Shown here: in pieces, positions 35,732 through 51,215 of the stretch | Position numbering within the stretch: the stretch's first letter is position 1 | Layout: each line of letters begins with the position of its first letter | Assembly: GCA_028622995.1 (NCBI GenBank) | Contig: JAJQJQ010000010.1 | Location: 682,001-746,000 of the forward strand | DNA from: Panagrolaimus kolymaensis | Lineage: Eukaryota > Nematoda > Chromadorea > Rhabditida > Panagrolaimidae | Direction: 5' to 3' | Length of the DNA stretch: 64,000 bases | The notes under the pieces: generated by a model | The model's input: the letters and a program-made list of their open reading frames with translations, nothing else | Told to the model about the DNA's origin: nothing | Database searches by the model: none | Made by a program: the position numbers and the translations under genes

Positions 35732-38419
35732 ATGTATCAAAGAATATTAATTATGTTTTTTCTTTTATTATTACATTGTCACCTTGGAAGAAGTAAGCAA
35801 AGGATAACGGAAGGTCCAACCGACGTTATTTCAAGATTAGGAGAAACTATTGTTTTTAAATGCAGAGTGGATGAACAGGTAAATTAATTTTACGATTAAT
35901 TTGCTTTCATGAGTGTATTTTTCATTTTTAGGAAGGTGCCGTACAATGGCTTAAAAATGGTTTTGGATTAGGCTCTACTAGAGATTTGCCACTTTATAAA
36001 CGTTATTCCATGATTGGTCGATCATCTTTGGGTGAATATCATCTTCAAATTGAAAATTCTACTTTTGATGATGAAGCTCAATATGAATGTCATATTGAAG
36101 AAACATCCACAAGTGCTAGTCAAACTTCTGCTGCAGCAACATTAAAAATTATATGTTAGTCTTTTATTACTTTTAGAAATCAAAACATTATAGTAATAAA
36201 ATTTTTAGCAGAACCAGAGCCTCCAAAGTTATTAACAAATAAAACGAAGCTTTCACTCGAGGAAGGACAAAGTATTGATTTAACTTGTCAAGCAAGCAAT
36301 GGAAGACCTGCTCCACAATTGGCTTGGGTTATTTTAGCAAATCGAGATTCATCAAAAGTTTTACATTGGCTTGGAAATGCTTCAACTATTCTTAAAAATA
36401 CTAATTGTGAGATTACCAATTTTATACTTTTTTTATTTAAATTTTTTTAGTGCATGGTAACGAAGAGGAGGCACCGTATAACGTTGTAATTAGAAATGAT
36501 AATAAGCCGCATGCAAGTGGGCTTGAAACTGTTACAAGTCGAATTTCGTTTCCTATTTCCAAATTAGATGATCAAGGTCATATTGCATGCATAGCCACTC
36601 ATCCCACTTATGCTACTTCCCACAAAATAGCTTCGTTAGCCCTTGATGTTCTATATGCTCCAAGTGTGGAAATTAAATTAGATGAAACGAGAAGTTCGTT
36701 AGAAGAGGGAGGTCAAATTGTTCTCACTTGTCATGTGGAAGCAAAACCAGTGGAAAATCTTAAAATATCTTGGACAAAAAATGATAAACCCTTGGAACCT
36801 GCAGGGCCTCAAACCGTTATAATCAAAAATTTAAGGATGGAAGATAATGAGCATAAAGTAATTTGTCATGCAGAAAATTCCATTGGCAAAGGACAAGCAG
36901 CTTATAAGCTTGATATTAATTGTAAGTCTAATAATGCAAGTTAAAAGGATTAAAATATAAATGGGTTATATTTTAGATGGCCCAAGAATAATGACCACGT
37001 CTCAAGCTAAAGCAGTGCAACGAGGTGAACCAGTTACATTCGCTTGTGAAGCCACCGGAAATCCTAAACCCACAATTTATTGGTTGCATAAAAATAGCGA
37101 TCAACCCGTTGGCCAAGGAAATAAACTCACATTGGATTCAGTTCAACCATGGCAAATTGGTGAATATGAATGCGTTGCAAGTGTTCAAGGATTTGCTGAT
37201 ACTAAAATGAAAAATTATTTACATTTAAAAGGTTTGTTTCGGCAAGACTAAAATATACTGTCTAAATATTAAATTTTGTTTAGGACCACCAATTATTGAA
37301 TTTACTGATAGTTCTATTAAACACGAAAAAAATAAAGTGACTATGACTTGCAAGGTTTTTTTTAGTTTCTTTAGTGATAAATTTTTATATAAAATTATTT
37401 TAGGTTCGAGGTAAACCATTCCCCAAAAACGTTGTTTGGTTACACGATGGCAAACCCATCAATTTTGGTGCCTCAAATGGCCGAATGCAAGCGCAAGAAA
37501 AGCATCAAGAATATGGAATGGAAAGCAAATTAACCATTTTCCGGGTAACTGAAAACGATTATGGAATATATAATTGTTCTGCAACAAATGAATATGGTAG
37601 TAATTCAATGACAACTGAATTAAAAGAATTAACGCTTATTGAACAATTAATTAATTATGGCGGTGGTTGTTTTCATTTTAATTTACTGTTTTTATTATTT
37701 CTTTGTAGTTTCAGTTAATATCATTGCATTATTAGCTGCTGCAATTATCGTACTCTTACTTCTCATTATTTGCACTTTGTGCTGCGTTAAACAAAGATGC
37801 TGTAAAAATAAAAAGAATGCACCATTTAGAGGTAATTATTACTTATTTTGCAGAAATTTGCAAAAAGAAGGTTTTAAAAGAAAATAATTTTTAGATGATC
37901 CTTCTGATGTCACTGTTCGATGTGAAGCATTGGATGGAGTTCAATTCTTTGGCGCAGATGTTTACAGTGCTGAAGGATTAGATAATGTTGAAATGATTTC
38001 ATCCAAAGATTATATTTCGGTGCCACAAAGTAATCCTGATTTGGATTATTTACCACCTCCAAATGTGATTTATCAATCAAGCCCTGGCGGATATATTACT
38101 CATTCTCTTGATTATCCTCCAAGCGATAATGGAATTCGATATGACCAAACATATAATAGTTTTATGCCTAATCATCAAGGTATGTAACTCAACTAACTTT
38201 GACCTTTATGACATTTTTTGAACTAAATTTTTTTTTCCAGGTCACATTGTTGACATTTATGGAAATTCATATTTAAAACATCCAAACAATGGAGGTCAAC
38301 TAGAAACTTTAGCTGAAGTTGCTACGCCTGATACAGAAAGTGGTACACCCTTACTTGTTCCGGGTGGAATCGGTGACAATCATGATCGAGTTGGAAGTCA
38401 AATGTCAACTCATGTGTAA
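35732..38419 (+). CDS. syg-1: SYG-1 / NEPH / Kirre-type immunoglobulin cell adhesion protein
   Basis: Ten exons (35732-35878, 35932-36154, 36209-36406, 36451-36921, 36977-37231, 37284-37354, 37404-37662, 37709-37831, 37895-38179, 38241-38419) join to 736 residues. A signal peptide (residues ~1-21) precedes five Ig domains, each with a Cys pair, a core Trp and a D-x-x-x-Y-x-C type motif. One transmembrane helix lies at ~545-568 (NIIALLAAAIIVLLLLIICT), followed by a CC/basic membrane-proximal stretch and a ~165-residue Tyr-rich cytoplasmic tail. The last three residues are THV, the PDZ-ligand terminus shared with vertebrate NEPH proteins. Five Ig domains and no fibronectin domain separate it from SYG-2/nephrin. 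In C. elegans SYG-1 binds SYG-2 to specify synapse location; the same is inferred here. The start is the only ATG giving the signal peptide. Confidence 0.95.
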
Positions 38420-41400
38420 AAAAATGCCATAAACACATTTCCTCCCAAATAAATAGATGATTACAAAAAAATTGTAAAAATAATATAATAATTCCCGAGT
38501 GAATACTATCCTAATTAACATTACATTTCTATCTTTGAAAGCTGCTGCAATTGCTCATGAGCTACTTGTCTCTCTTGCTAGTCATATTCATTTTTTTTCA
38601 ACCATTATTCTTTCTGTTTATGTATGAATTGAAAGAGATTTTTTTCTTTTAAAGGGTAAAAACAAACATAAGCTATTATTATTTTTACTATTTTTTTCTT
38701 CTTCTTTTCATTTTCTTTCACTTTGTAAAAAAAACTAGATAGATTTATTAATTAAGTTTTTTATGACAAAAATTATATCTCTTTTTTAAATTTTATATTA
38801 ATAATATTTTTATGCTTTTTCAATATTCGGGTGTTTTTTTTTATTTCCAGTTTTAATTGTTCTTGCCTCAATTTTAAATGCCATCACTAATGCAATAAAA
38901 TAAATTTTATTAAGTGTTTCATTATTTTTGTTTCAATTGCCGCCTTTTTTTATTTATAAAAAAATTTGAAGCTTTCGGCACAATTTTATTTTTTGCTGTA
39001 GAAGCATCTTTGAGAAAAATAAACATTAGAGGGTAGAATATGCGTCAATTGAATGTATGTATGGCTGTGCCTGGGGGTAATTTGTGCAAAAATATTGAAA
39101 TAAATGAATAAGATGATTTTTCAAAAACAGCAAACTTTTTTTTTCTTGAAAAACAAAACAAGAAAAAATGTTTTATTTATAGAGAAAGAAAGAAAAAAGA
39201 ATCACACGCAATTTCGTATTTTTTCATTTTAAAAATAATTCAATATCATCGCCAAGGTTTGAGTCAATATGTACACATATTTCTTATTTTTTTTTGTTAA
39301 AAAAAACAATTGTTAATTTGCGTCATTCAAAAGAAAAGGATGCGCCAGCGGTTAGCAAATAAATAAAAAAGAAGAAGAAAGGAATGGGTTTGCACTTACT
39401 TAATTTAAATTTAAAAATAAAATAATAAAATAAACGCGCATTAAAGCTTGTCAAAAAAAAGTTTTTACTCTATTCAAATCTCAATTTTTGACGTTAGCAA
39501 AAAAAAAGTTTGACGTAAAAAAACAAACTTTTTCCTTTCTCTCTCTCTTTTTTTTTTTGTGATCAAAAAGATGCGCGTACATAAATCTTGAGCCTTTTGA
39601 TCGGTGAACCTTGCTTGATCTTCTTTTTTATTGTTGTTGCATCTTTCTGTTATAAAAGAGGTAAATGAAAGAAAGCTTTTCCTTTGTCTGTTTCTTCTTG
39701 CAAAAAAATCAAATGAAGTAACAAGCAATTTTCAAATTGTTTAATGTTTTTATTTGATTGATGGAATATTTTATGTTTAAATGAAGATGAAAAAAAAGAA
39801 AAAAGGAACAGCTGATGATGAACAACACAGGAGCGTCTTTTTTTTGACGCAACGCTTTTTGGTCGACAATAGAGAAAAAAATGTTTCACGATAAGCTTGT
39901 TAGCTGTTTGTTGATTGTTGCTTACCTCAAAAAAATCAAATCAGACGATTGACAGCCTCTTTTCTTCTTTTTTGCTTGGTTGTTTGATGGCCATTTTTTT
40001 TATTCATTGTTGCTGGTTAGTGTAGTTTATACCGTTTATGAGCAAAGCAGCAAAAATAAATTCCTTTCAATTTATTGTTAAAAAACAAAAAGAACTTTTT
40101 CGTCAAAAACCCTTCTTCTTTTTTCCTTTTACCTTTGTGACGCGATTTTTTTATGTTTGCAACTTGAAGGAAAAAAAGTGAACCTAGATCTTTGCATTCT
40201 TCTTATCAAATTTTTTTGTTGTCGTGTCGCTTTCTTCACTTCTTGCTGACGTCTTAATTACTACTTTTTTTGATGGGGTTGTGTATGTAGGTTCATGAAA
40301 ATCCGGATTTTTTTTTTGTGTTTGTGTCCTTGCTGGCTTATCTTCGTTAGGGTCAATAATCAAGCAAGCATTTTTATTCCTTTCCTATCTATCTCATTGT
40401 CATTTAAATATGCAATAAAAATCTTTGCATTTAAGGAACCTTTATATTTTTTTTGGATTTAAAACAATTTTGCTCCTTTTTTGTATTTGAACTTTGCTAA
40501 CCTTTGCGTGTCTGGAAAATAATTTTTTAAAAAGAAAATTAATTTTCTCAAAAGCAGTTCCAAGTCCAAATCATTTTACTGTAATTCAAAATTTTATGAA
40601 TAGCTCCATTTAATTTTCTTTCTCCTTTTTCCACACACTTTATTAAAAATATTATCCTTCTTTTTTTCTTTCTACACATATTTACTTATATTTGCTTATT
40701 TCCATTTTCTTATTTTTTCTTTTTAAACCACCAACAACTACTTATCCCTTAAACCCAAGTAATTTTAGAAAGAAAAAACATCTTATTTTGGAGTATTTTC
40801 GTCACCATCTTAAATTTAAAAAATGCTAAGGAGACAAGAATATACCGCAGCGGGGTTTTTTGCTTGCTTGCGTAATGACGTCGCTAAATTTGCGTCATTC
40901 GCATAGTAGAAAAAAAGAAGAAGGAAATTCGAATTCAGCGACGATGAGAAAAAAGAGGACTGCCACAGCTTTTTTTCCTTCTTTTATAATTTTTTACCAG
41001 TAGTAGAAAGAATAACGGGCAGCAGTTGTTGCTACTAAGTTTGCTACCGCGCGCCGCTAACAAGAAAAAAAGGAAGAACATGTTAAAGCACAACAAACCC
41101 AGAAGAAGAAAAAGAAGATGAGAGAAAAAGAGAGTTGCGCTAACATACGAGGCAAAAATGGCAAAAAAGGAAGAGAAAAAAAATATGCAAAGATAAAAAG
41201 CGTTTGAGAGAGAGAGAGAAAAAAAGATTTGCTTGTGCCAAACTGCCACGATGTCATTTTCCTTTTCTTCTTCTTCATTTTTCTTGAATGCTAGCCTTCA
41301 AAAAATGGCATTAAATGATTCTATATTAAATTTTTCTCTTCTCCTTAGACATTGGGCATGGCGATTAATGTTTAATAAAAATGAATAACAACAACATCGG

Positions 41401-42637
41401 ATGAAGTTTATAATCATCATTTACGTGTACATCGGAATTTCTTTTTCCTCAATATTCTTTATTTATGAATCCGTCATTTTCTTTTTTTAGCAAGCAATAT
41501 ATCGTTTTTATAAGTGGACTTAAGATTATATATGGTTTATCTAAACAAAATATTTTTTCTTTTCTTTGCAAGCAGGCATCAAGCTAGCTAGGCTTTTCAC
41601 CACCACTAAAGACGTCATTTCTTATTTAATTTCGGAGGTACTTGTCAAAACTATGAATCGCGCTGCTGTTGTCTCATTCTTCTTTTATTTAAAAAATATT
41701 TTAGGTCTTTTAAAACGAGTGAAAAATGAGAGAGACCGCCTTTTTCCGTGTTTTGCTACTTATTTATTTTTTGTGGTGTGACGACGACTCTCGTTTGTTG
41801 TTGCCCCTGTGAAAAAAGCTGCCGAAGATGAAAATGAAAAAGCCCCACCTTTCTCCTTGAAGGGAAAAGCTAGGTCATCCTTTTTTCTACTATGTTGGAG
41901 AAGAAGAAAAAATTTGTTTAACCCAATCTTAGAGACTTCTTTGCTTTTTAAGATGTTATATTTTCAAAAGACTTTAACTTATTTTTTTTCTTCCTTTACT
42001 TTTTGCCTGTTGTTATCATTCTTGAAGAAAGATTGATTTTAATTTGTCTTGTCATTGTGATGAGTGTGCTTATATTCCGCGTGTTTTCTTCGTGAATATT
42101 TTTCAAAAAGCTTAAAACTTTTTTTTCTGTTTTACTTTTTCTTCTTATGTTTGCAACTGACGCAACTCAAAAGAAAAAAAAACTTTTGATTGTTTCGAAT
42201 TTTTTTGAAGCTCACCTTTTTTTCTTTTTGCAGGTCAGATCATTCGTTGGGTAAGATCCAAAGCAACAAGAACTTGGCAATAGTCAAAGACCACAAACAT
42301 TTATTTTGTTAGCAGTTGCTTTTTATTCTCTCTTCTTTCAATTTTTTGTTTCAATTTATTTTTTAAAAATAATTATTATTTAAACCGATTTCGTCAAAAA
42401 TCATCTTCTCTTCGCGGCATTGTTACAGAAGAAATATATTTTCGAACACTAAACTTTTGGTAAAAGAGTTAAAGTATTAAAAGTTCAATTATTTTCCATT
42501 TACCATAAAGAAGTATTAAAACTTTATTATCTCTTATTATTCTTTGATCAAACTAAGCTGGAGACTCATATTTTGTTTCAATCAGCCAAAAGGCAGATTT
42601 TGGCAGTGCAAAAGCTCCATAATAAAATTGATGTAAA
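38420..42637. other. Gene-free region upstream of kin-29, 4.2 kb
   Basis: There is an AATAAA at about 38447 for syg-1. Beyond it the region is A/T-run-rich with GA-rich patches (about 41.05-41.25 kb) and no supported coding exon. A 17-base segment at 42234-42250 is flanked by a good acceptor and a good donor and could be a noncoding 5' exon of kin-29. Confidence 0.45.
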
Positions 42638-45758
<3,121 letters not shown>

Positions 45759-46797
45759 ATATTGATTCTTTTTTTCTTCATTTTAAAAAATTGTATCTTA
45801 AATACTCTTTTTCATTAACAAAAACACAGAGCTTTTATTCTTAAATTGATATTTGGTTGGTCTTTTAATTCTTTTCATCTCATCTTGCTTAATCTGGTCA
45901 TTCGTTCTGCAGAAGAAAAAAAAGTATGTAGAATAGTGTTTATTTGTTGTTTACGCGTTATACCCTTAATCACGGGTTTTCATGATTGTTTCCTTTATTC
46001 TTTTCATATTTTATTTTAATTATGTAAAGATAATTTAATTAAAAGTGTTACAAATCTCTCAAATTGCAATATTTACTTAAAAAATAAAAAACAATGACAT
46101 TGAAATTTACTTTGTGAAAGGAAAAACAAAATAAGAGAAAAAATTATGTTATTCTTCAACATGGATTCCCAAGCCATTAAACTTAATTAAAGATCTAAAT
46201 TCCGGCATATAACATTGTCACAAAACGAGAGCAAAAAATCAAAATAAATATTCAAGGAATCGTGCTTGCAAACAATGCAAAAAAGCTGTTATTTTAATTG
46301 ACGTTCTTAATTTATCTCGTGACGGACTAAATAGGTATATTTTATGTGTCTAATATAATTGGAGCCATAAAAGGAAGTTACCGCTTTTTCATTTCGTTGA
46401 AGATGAAAAAAAGCGTGTATTCTCTTGATCAATTTTACGATTCACTAAAAAAAAGAAAAAAATGAAATAACATGATGATAAGAAAAGAAAAAAAGCGAGA
46501 ATAAGCATGATTGAAAAAAAGGTAAGCAATCTTGTTAGAAACATCCTCTTCATCATTTAAACAAATAATTTAAAATGTCCAAAATGGAAGCGTTTTTTTG
46601 TCTTAATTTACTCGATTTTTGACACTTTTCCCGTGTGTATTTTTTTGTTCTTAAATAATTTTTTTGAGCTCCCATTTTAGAATCTTATCGAACAGTGGCA
46701 AGCCGCTGCAAATAATTACGCATTATATTTTTTTGTTGCATTGTTGTTTTGTTGATAAGAGGCTTATTATAGATTATTGATCCAGTTAAACAAAAGA
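45759..46797. other. Intergenic region, 1 kb
   Basis: It contains the kin-29 3' flank (candidate AATAAA at about 46082) and the leader of the next gene. An acceptor-like TTATTATAG ends at 46772, 25 bases before the ATG at 46798, and may be a spliced-leader site. No gene is seen. Confidence 0.5.
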
Positions 46798-48384
46798 ATG
46801 GACGATGAAATGTCAGAATCAAGTGCGGAAATGAAACCGAGTAACTACATGTGTAATAGAGTAGAATCATCCATGGATTTAGTGAAAACTTATATTAAAT
46901 CATTGCCTATTCAAGATGTAATAAAAATTTTAACTCCTGTTAAAGCTAGATTACTTAGTGATGACACTGTTTTGCATATTAATACATTGTAAGTTAAAGT
47001 GAAGTGGTTTAAAAATGGTTATATAAAAGTTTGATTTATCATTAAGCAAAAAAAGCTTTTGAGAATGATGAATCTTTAAACTTTTATTTTTTCTTTTCTA
47101 ATTTTTTTGTGATTAAACGATGTTACAATTGTTTAGAAATTTTTCGGTCGATCATGTTCTTTTGCCAATTACGGTTTCAGAATTCCTAGAGATACTTGGC
47201 CCGGTTTGGCAGAGATGGATTCATGATCGTAAGATTTGCCTTAAGTTTTTCAAAAACTAAGTTAATATTTAGCTACCGCAACGAACCCGACGGTTGGCTA
47301 TGAACAAGAATTACATGAACACATTATAACTGGAGCATTTGAACATATTGAAATGCCACCAAATGATTTTGTAAAACTTTTCATTGAAAGTTTAACGAAA
47401 AAACAAAAACGTTCTATTTTGCTTTTGACTCGCGATGGATTATTAACGGATGAATCCTTTTTAAATATTAGTACTTATACTGGTCCCGATAGAATACAGG
47501 TGATAAAAAAATTTGTGTTTCAAGTCGAAACAAAAAAAAATGTGTCAATTTTATAGGTTTCAATGAAAAAAGTTGTTGATATTATATCTGAAAGAGAAAG
47601 AAAAAATTTAATTGCTTATAATAAAAAAAATATTTTTTTACGATTTTTATTAATGCAGCATTATTCATCTGCGAGCTTTGAAAAAATGCATAAAACTGGT
47701 ACGTTTAGGATTGTATTATTTGGAAAAAAGAGATAATGATTTTGCAGATTTGAATGTTTCAACATTACGTAGCGGTCGACAAAAAATGTCTATATGGTAT
47801 ACGATAGCATTTGCACTTATGACATTGGGAACATTTATATCACACGTTTGGTCGAATGCAACTAATTTCGAAATGATGCAATCACAATTATCTGTAACTA
47901 TAGGTATATTAGTTGTAGCTAGGTAAGAAATAAATGGCAAAAAAAAAAGATTCATAATTCCTGGTTTCTTAGTATTGCTATTGCAAGTTTAATGTATTTT
48001 GTCACTTATATGATAGCCTTTTTATTTTGCTGTGAACATAGTATGACGAAGAAAGGGCTAAAAGTCTTTGCACCTGACGACAAATCTATGATTATGAAGC
48101 ATTTTAAGTAAATTTTATAAATGTGATGCTTACATTATTTATAAACTTTTAGTAACATCCATCATTATGAATATCGTATAATAGCAACTAAAACTCTACA
48201 ATTTTTATTACTTTGGTACACAATGTTATTAGCGGTTTATGCACACGAAAATGAGCTGAACATTTATCCCGCTTTAACATGTGTCTTAACAAATGGCTTT
48301 GGATTGATTTTATTTGCTCGTATTTCACATTTTTATCACGCTTGTCGAACATCCTCTGACGGCCACATTCTCTATGCTCGATAA
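46798..48384 (+). CDS. Multi-pass membrane protein with two N-terminal helical repeats; apparent frameshift
   Basis: Exons 46798-46988, 47137-47228, 47273-47499, 47557-47922, 47973-48107 and 48153-48384 fit GT/AG rules, but the exon from 47557 opens in one frame and closes in another. The only simple reconciliation I found is one surplus A in the A6 run near 47681. The N-terminal half has two related units: VKTYIKSLPIQDVIKILTP with SDDTVLHINTL, and VKLFIESLTKKQKRSILLL with TDESFLNIST. The C-terminal half has at least four hydrophobic helices (IAFALMTLGTFISHVW, TIGILVVASIAIASLMYFV, TLQFLLLWYTMLLAVYA, LTCVLTNGFGLILFA). I do not recognise the family. The 3' end is 92 bases from the convergent glycine-rich gene, with AATAAA directly after the stop. 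Confidence 0.72.
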
Positions 48385-48476
48385 ATAAATTTAAAAAACT
48401 TATGTGTCTGTCTTGAAAGCTTATTTTGCGAAAATTAATTTATTATAAAAATACTTTATATTGACATTTTATTTTA

Positions 48477-48954
48477 TTAATAGCCATATCCTCCTCCATA
48501 TCCTCCTTGGTATCCATTGTTGTTGTATCCACCTCGATAGCCGCCATAGCCATAACCGTTTCGGTAACCACCGCCACCAGTTCCACCACCAGTTCCTCCT
48601 CCACCGCCAGCTGGTGGAGCAGCGGTAGAACCGCCACAACCACATCCACATGCTTCTCTGAAAAACTTTTTTTAAAACCAAAATTAGGCTTACAAATATT
48701 TACCCATGAACGAGAGCTGGGTTAATGGCAGAATTAGCAGGATTAACAGCAGCAAATCCAGATGATAATGGGTTTCCGTTTGGCGATGAAGGAACAATAT
48801 CACGTTTTTGTCGATTTGGATTTAAATTTCGAAGAGTTTTATAAGCTGGACGACGAAGTTGTCGTTGTTGTTGTTGCTTTTGTGGAGCTTGGTTGGCAAA
48901 GGCTACGGCCAATAATACCGTAAGGCCCAAAAGTAAAAGGAAAGATAAACGCAT
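48477..48954 (-). CDS. Secreted glycine/tyrosine-rich protein with dibasic processing site
   Basis: Two minus-strand exons (48704-48954 and 48477-48657) encode 143 residues. A clear signal peptide (MRLSFLLLLGLTVLLAVAFA) is followed by a Gln/Arg-rich propeptide ending at a furin-like NRQKR site near residue 50. A Pro/Asn/Ala segment follows, then a Cys-Gly run (CGCGCGG), a poly-Gly/Thr stretch and a C-terminal GYGGY-type tail. Gly-Tyr tails after a secretion signal occur in nematode cuticle/eggshell-like matrix proteins and in NLP/caenacin antimicrobial peptides. Either is possible and neither is proved. AATAAA on the minus strand overlaps the region right after the stop. Confidence 0.8.
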
Positions 48955-50142
48955 TGTTATTATAATTATTCAACCAAAAAATGGTAAAATAAACTTTGGT
49001 ATGATGATGGCAGAATTTTTTCCAAAACCTTTTATATTGTCTTTTGTTTTGTTTGAACATGCAAAATTGTGCTTTGAATTATTTACTTTTTAAAATTTTT
49101 GCTCTAAATTTTATTGTTTAAATTAATTAATATTCATTGATCAGCCTTAATTATTCATAATTTTGTGCTCTAAATAAACGTTCAATGAAGTGATCAAATT
49201 TTTTTTGGAAGTTCAGAAATTTGAAATCAAAAGCAAATTCCAACATGTTGAGTCAATAAACAAAATAGAATTTTTTATTTGTTAAATTTAGGATCATAAA
49301 AAGTTTTTTTGCATTTTAGTTTATATTTCAATAAAAAGATTTATAAGAAATTTTTTTAAAGCATTTATTGCCGCAACAGCAACGATGTCATTAAACGCCT
49401 CCACGAAATCCTTCTTCCTTTGCAAAAAGAAAAATGTCTATATCTACCTTTTTAACTAACAAACAAAAAAACAGCAATGTTTTTCTTTTCATTTTTTTTT
49501 GTTCGTTCGTTTGTCTTCGGCTTGTATTCATTTTTTTTTCTGTAACGACCTATACCTGCATGCGATAAAGCAGCTATATTAAATTTTCCCAGAAATTTTT
49601 TTAAATTAACGACGCACAAAATTTTTTGTTACTCACAAAAATATCTATCAACCTCGGATAACTGTGGTTAGTTAGTTAAAAGCGTCAAACAATAACATCT
49701 TTTATTTCTTCCTGTGGATGTGGATAAAGAAGGATAATTCACTGGCACCTCATCTCTTTCTTTCTTTTTTCTTCTTGCCGCTCCACCCCCTTGGCGACGA
49801 GAGGAGGGAAAAAGGTGCAGAGCCGATACTTACCATCTGCAAGCAGCTTTCTTCATCAGAGCAACCAACAACTGTTTTTCAGCAATCAGTCAAAATAACA
49901 AAGAAGTGAAGAAAAAAAAACTTGTTAAGTGAAGAGATAGAGAGGTTGTTACCTTTTTAACCTTTCATTGATTCAAGGCCAACCTTTAAGTTATTTATTT
50001 TAAAAAAAAGAAAGAAGAAAGACTGATTCATTTTTTTGTCTTTTTCTAATGTTTATTTTAAACGTGTTTCGAACGTCCATAATTATGTTTTATTGCTCTT
50101 CTTAAAAATAAAAATTAACTTTAGGGGAAAAAGTATTAAAAA
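48955..50142. other. Divergent intergenic region upstream of the Ig-domain gene
   Basis: No supported coding exon. There is a GC-richer patch at 49.72-49.90 kb (short chance frames only) and the probable leader of the Ig gene: an acceptor-like TTAACTTTAG ends at about 50124, some 19 bases before its ATG. Confidence 0.5.
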
Positions 50143-51215
50143 ATGGCTCCACCAAGCATTTACGGCGAACCTAAAATTACTCATGATGAAGATTCAGGAA
50201 GCGTGTTATTGGAAATTCTTGTAACTGGAGCAGATCCAGCCAAAACCAAATGGTTTTTCAATGATAATGAAGTCGCTGAAAGTGGAACATACACTTTTTC
50301 AAACTCAGATGAAGGTGGAAATCGAAGAAAATTTATTTGTGAAATCAAAGTAAGACACTTTTTGTTTATTGTTTACTTTTAACACATACACAAACAAGCC
50401 ACTTATAAAATAAATATATTTTAAGAACTTTGACAAGGCCCTCGCAGGCGACTACAAAGTTGAATTCTTCAGCGCTGATGGAAAAAATTATGGTACTTTT
50501 ACCGTTCAATCTGGAAGTGAGTTTCTTTGTTTATTAATTTTTTACTTTTGTGGTTCAAAACACAAAGGCTAAACGCCTATTTTTTGATTGATTTGAAACA
50601 AAAAAATGTCAAAACTAATGAAGCGAAAGTGTTTTTTTTTATTCAAAAAATCACATGAAAAAATGAAAACTATGTTTCAAACTTTGACCCAATTGCTCTC
50701 TGAGTTGGCAGCTATATAAAAAAAAATGGAAATGAAAACGGAAATTTAATAACGTAGAAAAAGTTGGAGTTAGTTATAATTTAGTGTCTAAAAATTTTAA
50801 AACGAAAATCATAAAAATTGACGTTTTTAGTTACGTAAAAAAATTTTTTTGCAGACGCCCCTGAATTTTATGAAAAACCAAAAATTATTCAAAAAGATGG
50901 TGGAAACATTATTGGTATTAAAGTTCGTGCCAAGTCTCATCTTGAAATGAAAGCTGAATGGTTCAAAGTGAGTTTTACTAAAAAATATAAAAAAAATAAG
51001 GAAACAAGACGTGTTTCTTTTTTTAGGATGACAAGCCTGTCAAAACTTCGGACCGTGTCAAAATTTCTTCAAAGCCAGATGATAAAGATAAAGAAGGAAC
51101 TCAATTTTTATTAGAAATTACTTCACCACAAAAGGATGATGAAGCAAAATACAAATGTATCGTTAAAAATGATGAAGGTTCCAATCAACAATCTCTTTCT
51201 CTTGTCTTTGAATAA
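50143..51215 (+). CDS. Small intracellular two-Ig-domain protein, muscle I-set type
   Basis: Four exons (50143-50349, 50426-50516, 50855-50967, 51027-51215) give 199 residues with no signal peptide or membrane segment (start MAPPSIYGEPKITHD). Two I-set-like domains span about residues 5-98 (core Trp in TKWFFND, then GDYKVEFFS) and 105-199 (EWFKDDKPVKTSDR, then DDEAKYKCIVKNDEGS). This is the I-set style found in twitchin/titin-type thick-filament proteins and in the short nematode muscle protein DIM-1. DIM-1 is a candidate relative, but it usually has three Ig domains and this product has two. The first domain lacks the usual second Cys (Phe/Val at that position), as in some sarcomeric Ig domains. 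The start is a good AAAAATGGC context. Confidence 0.85.
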
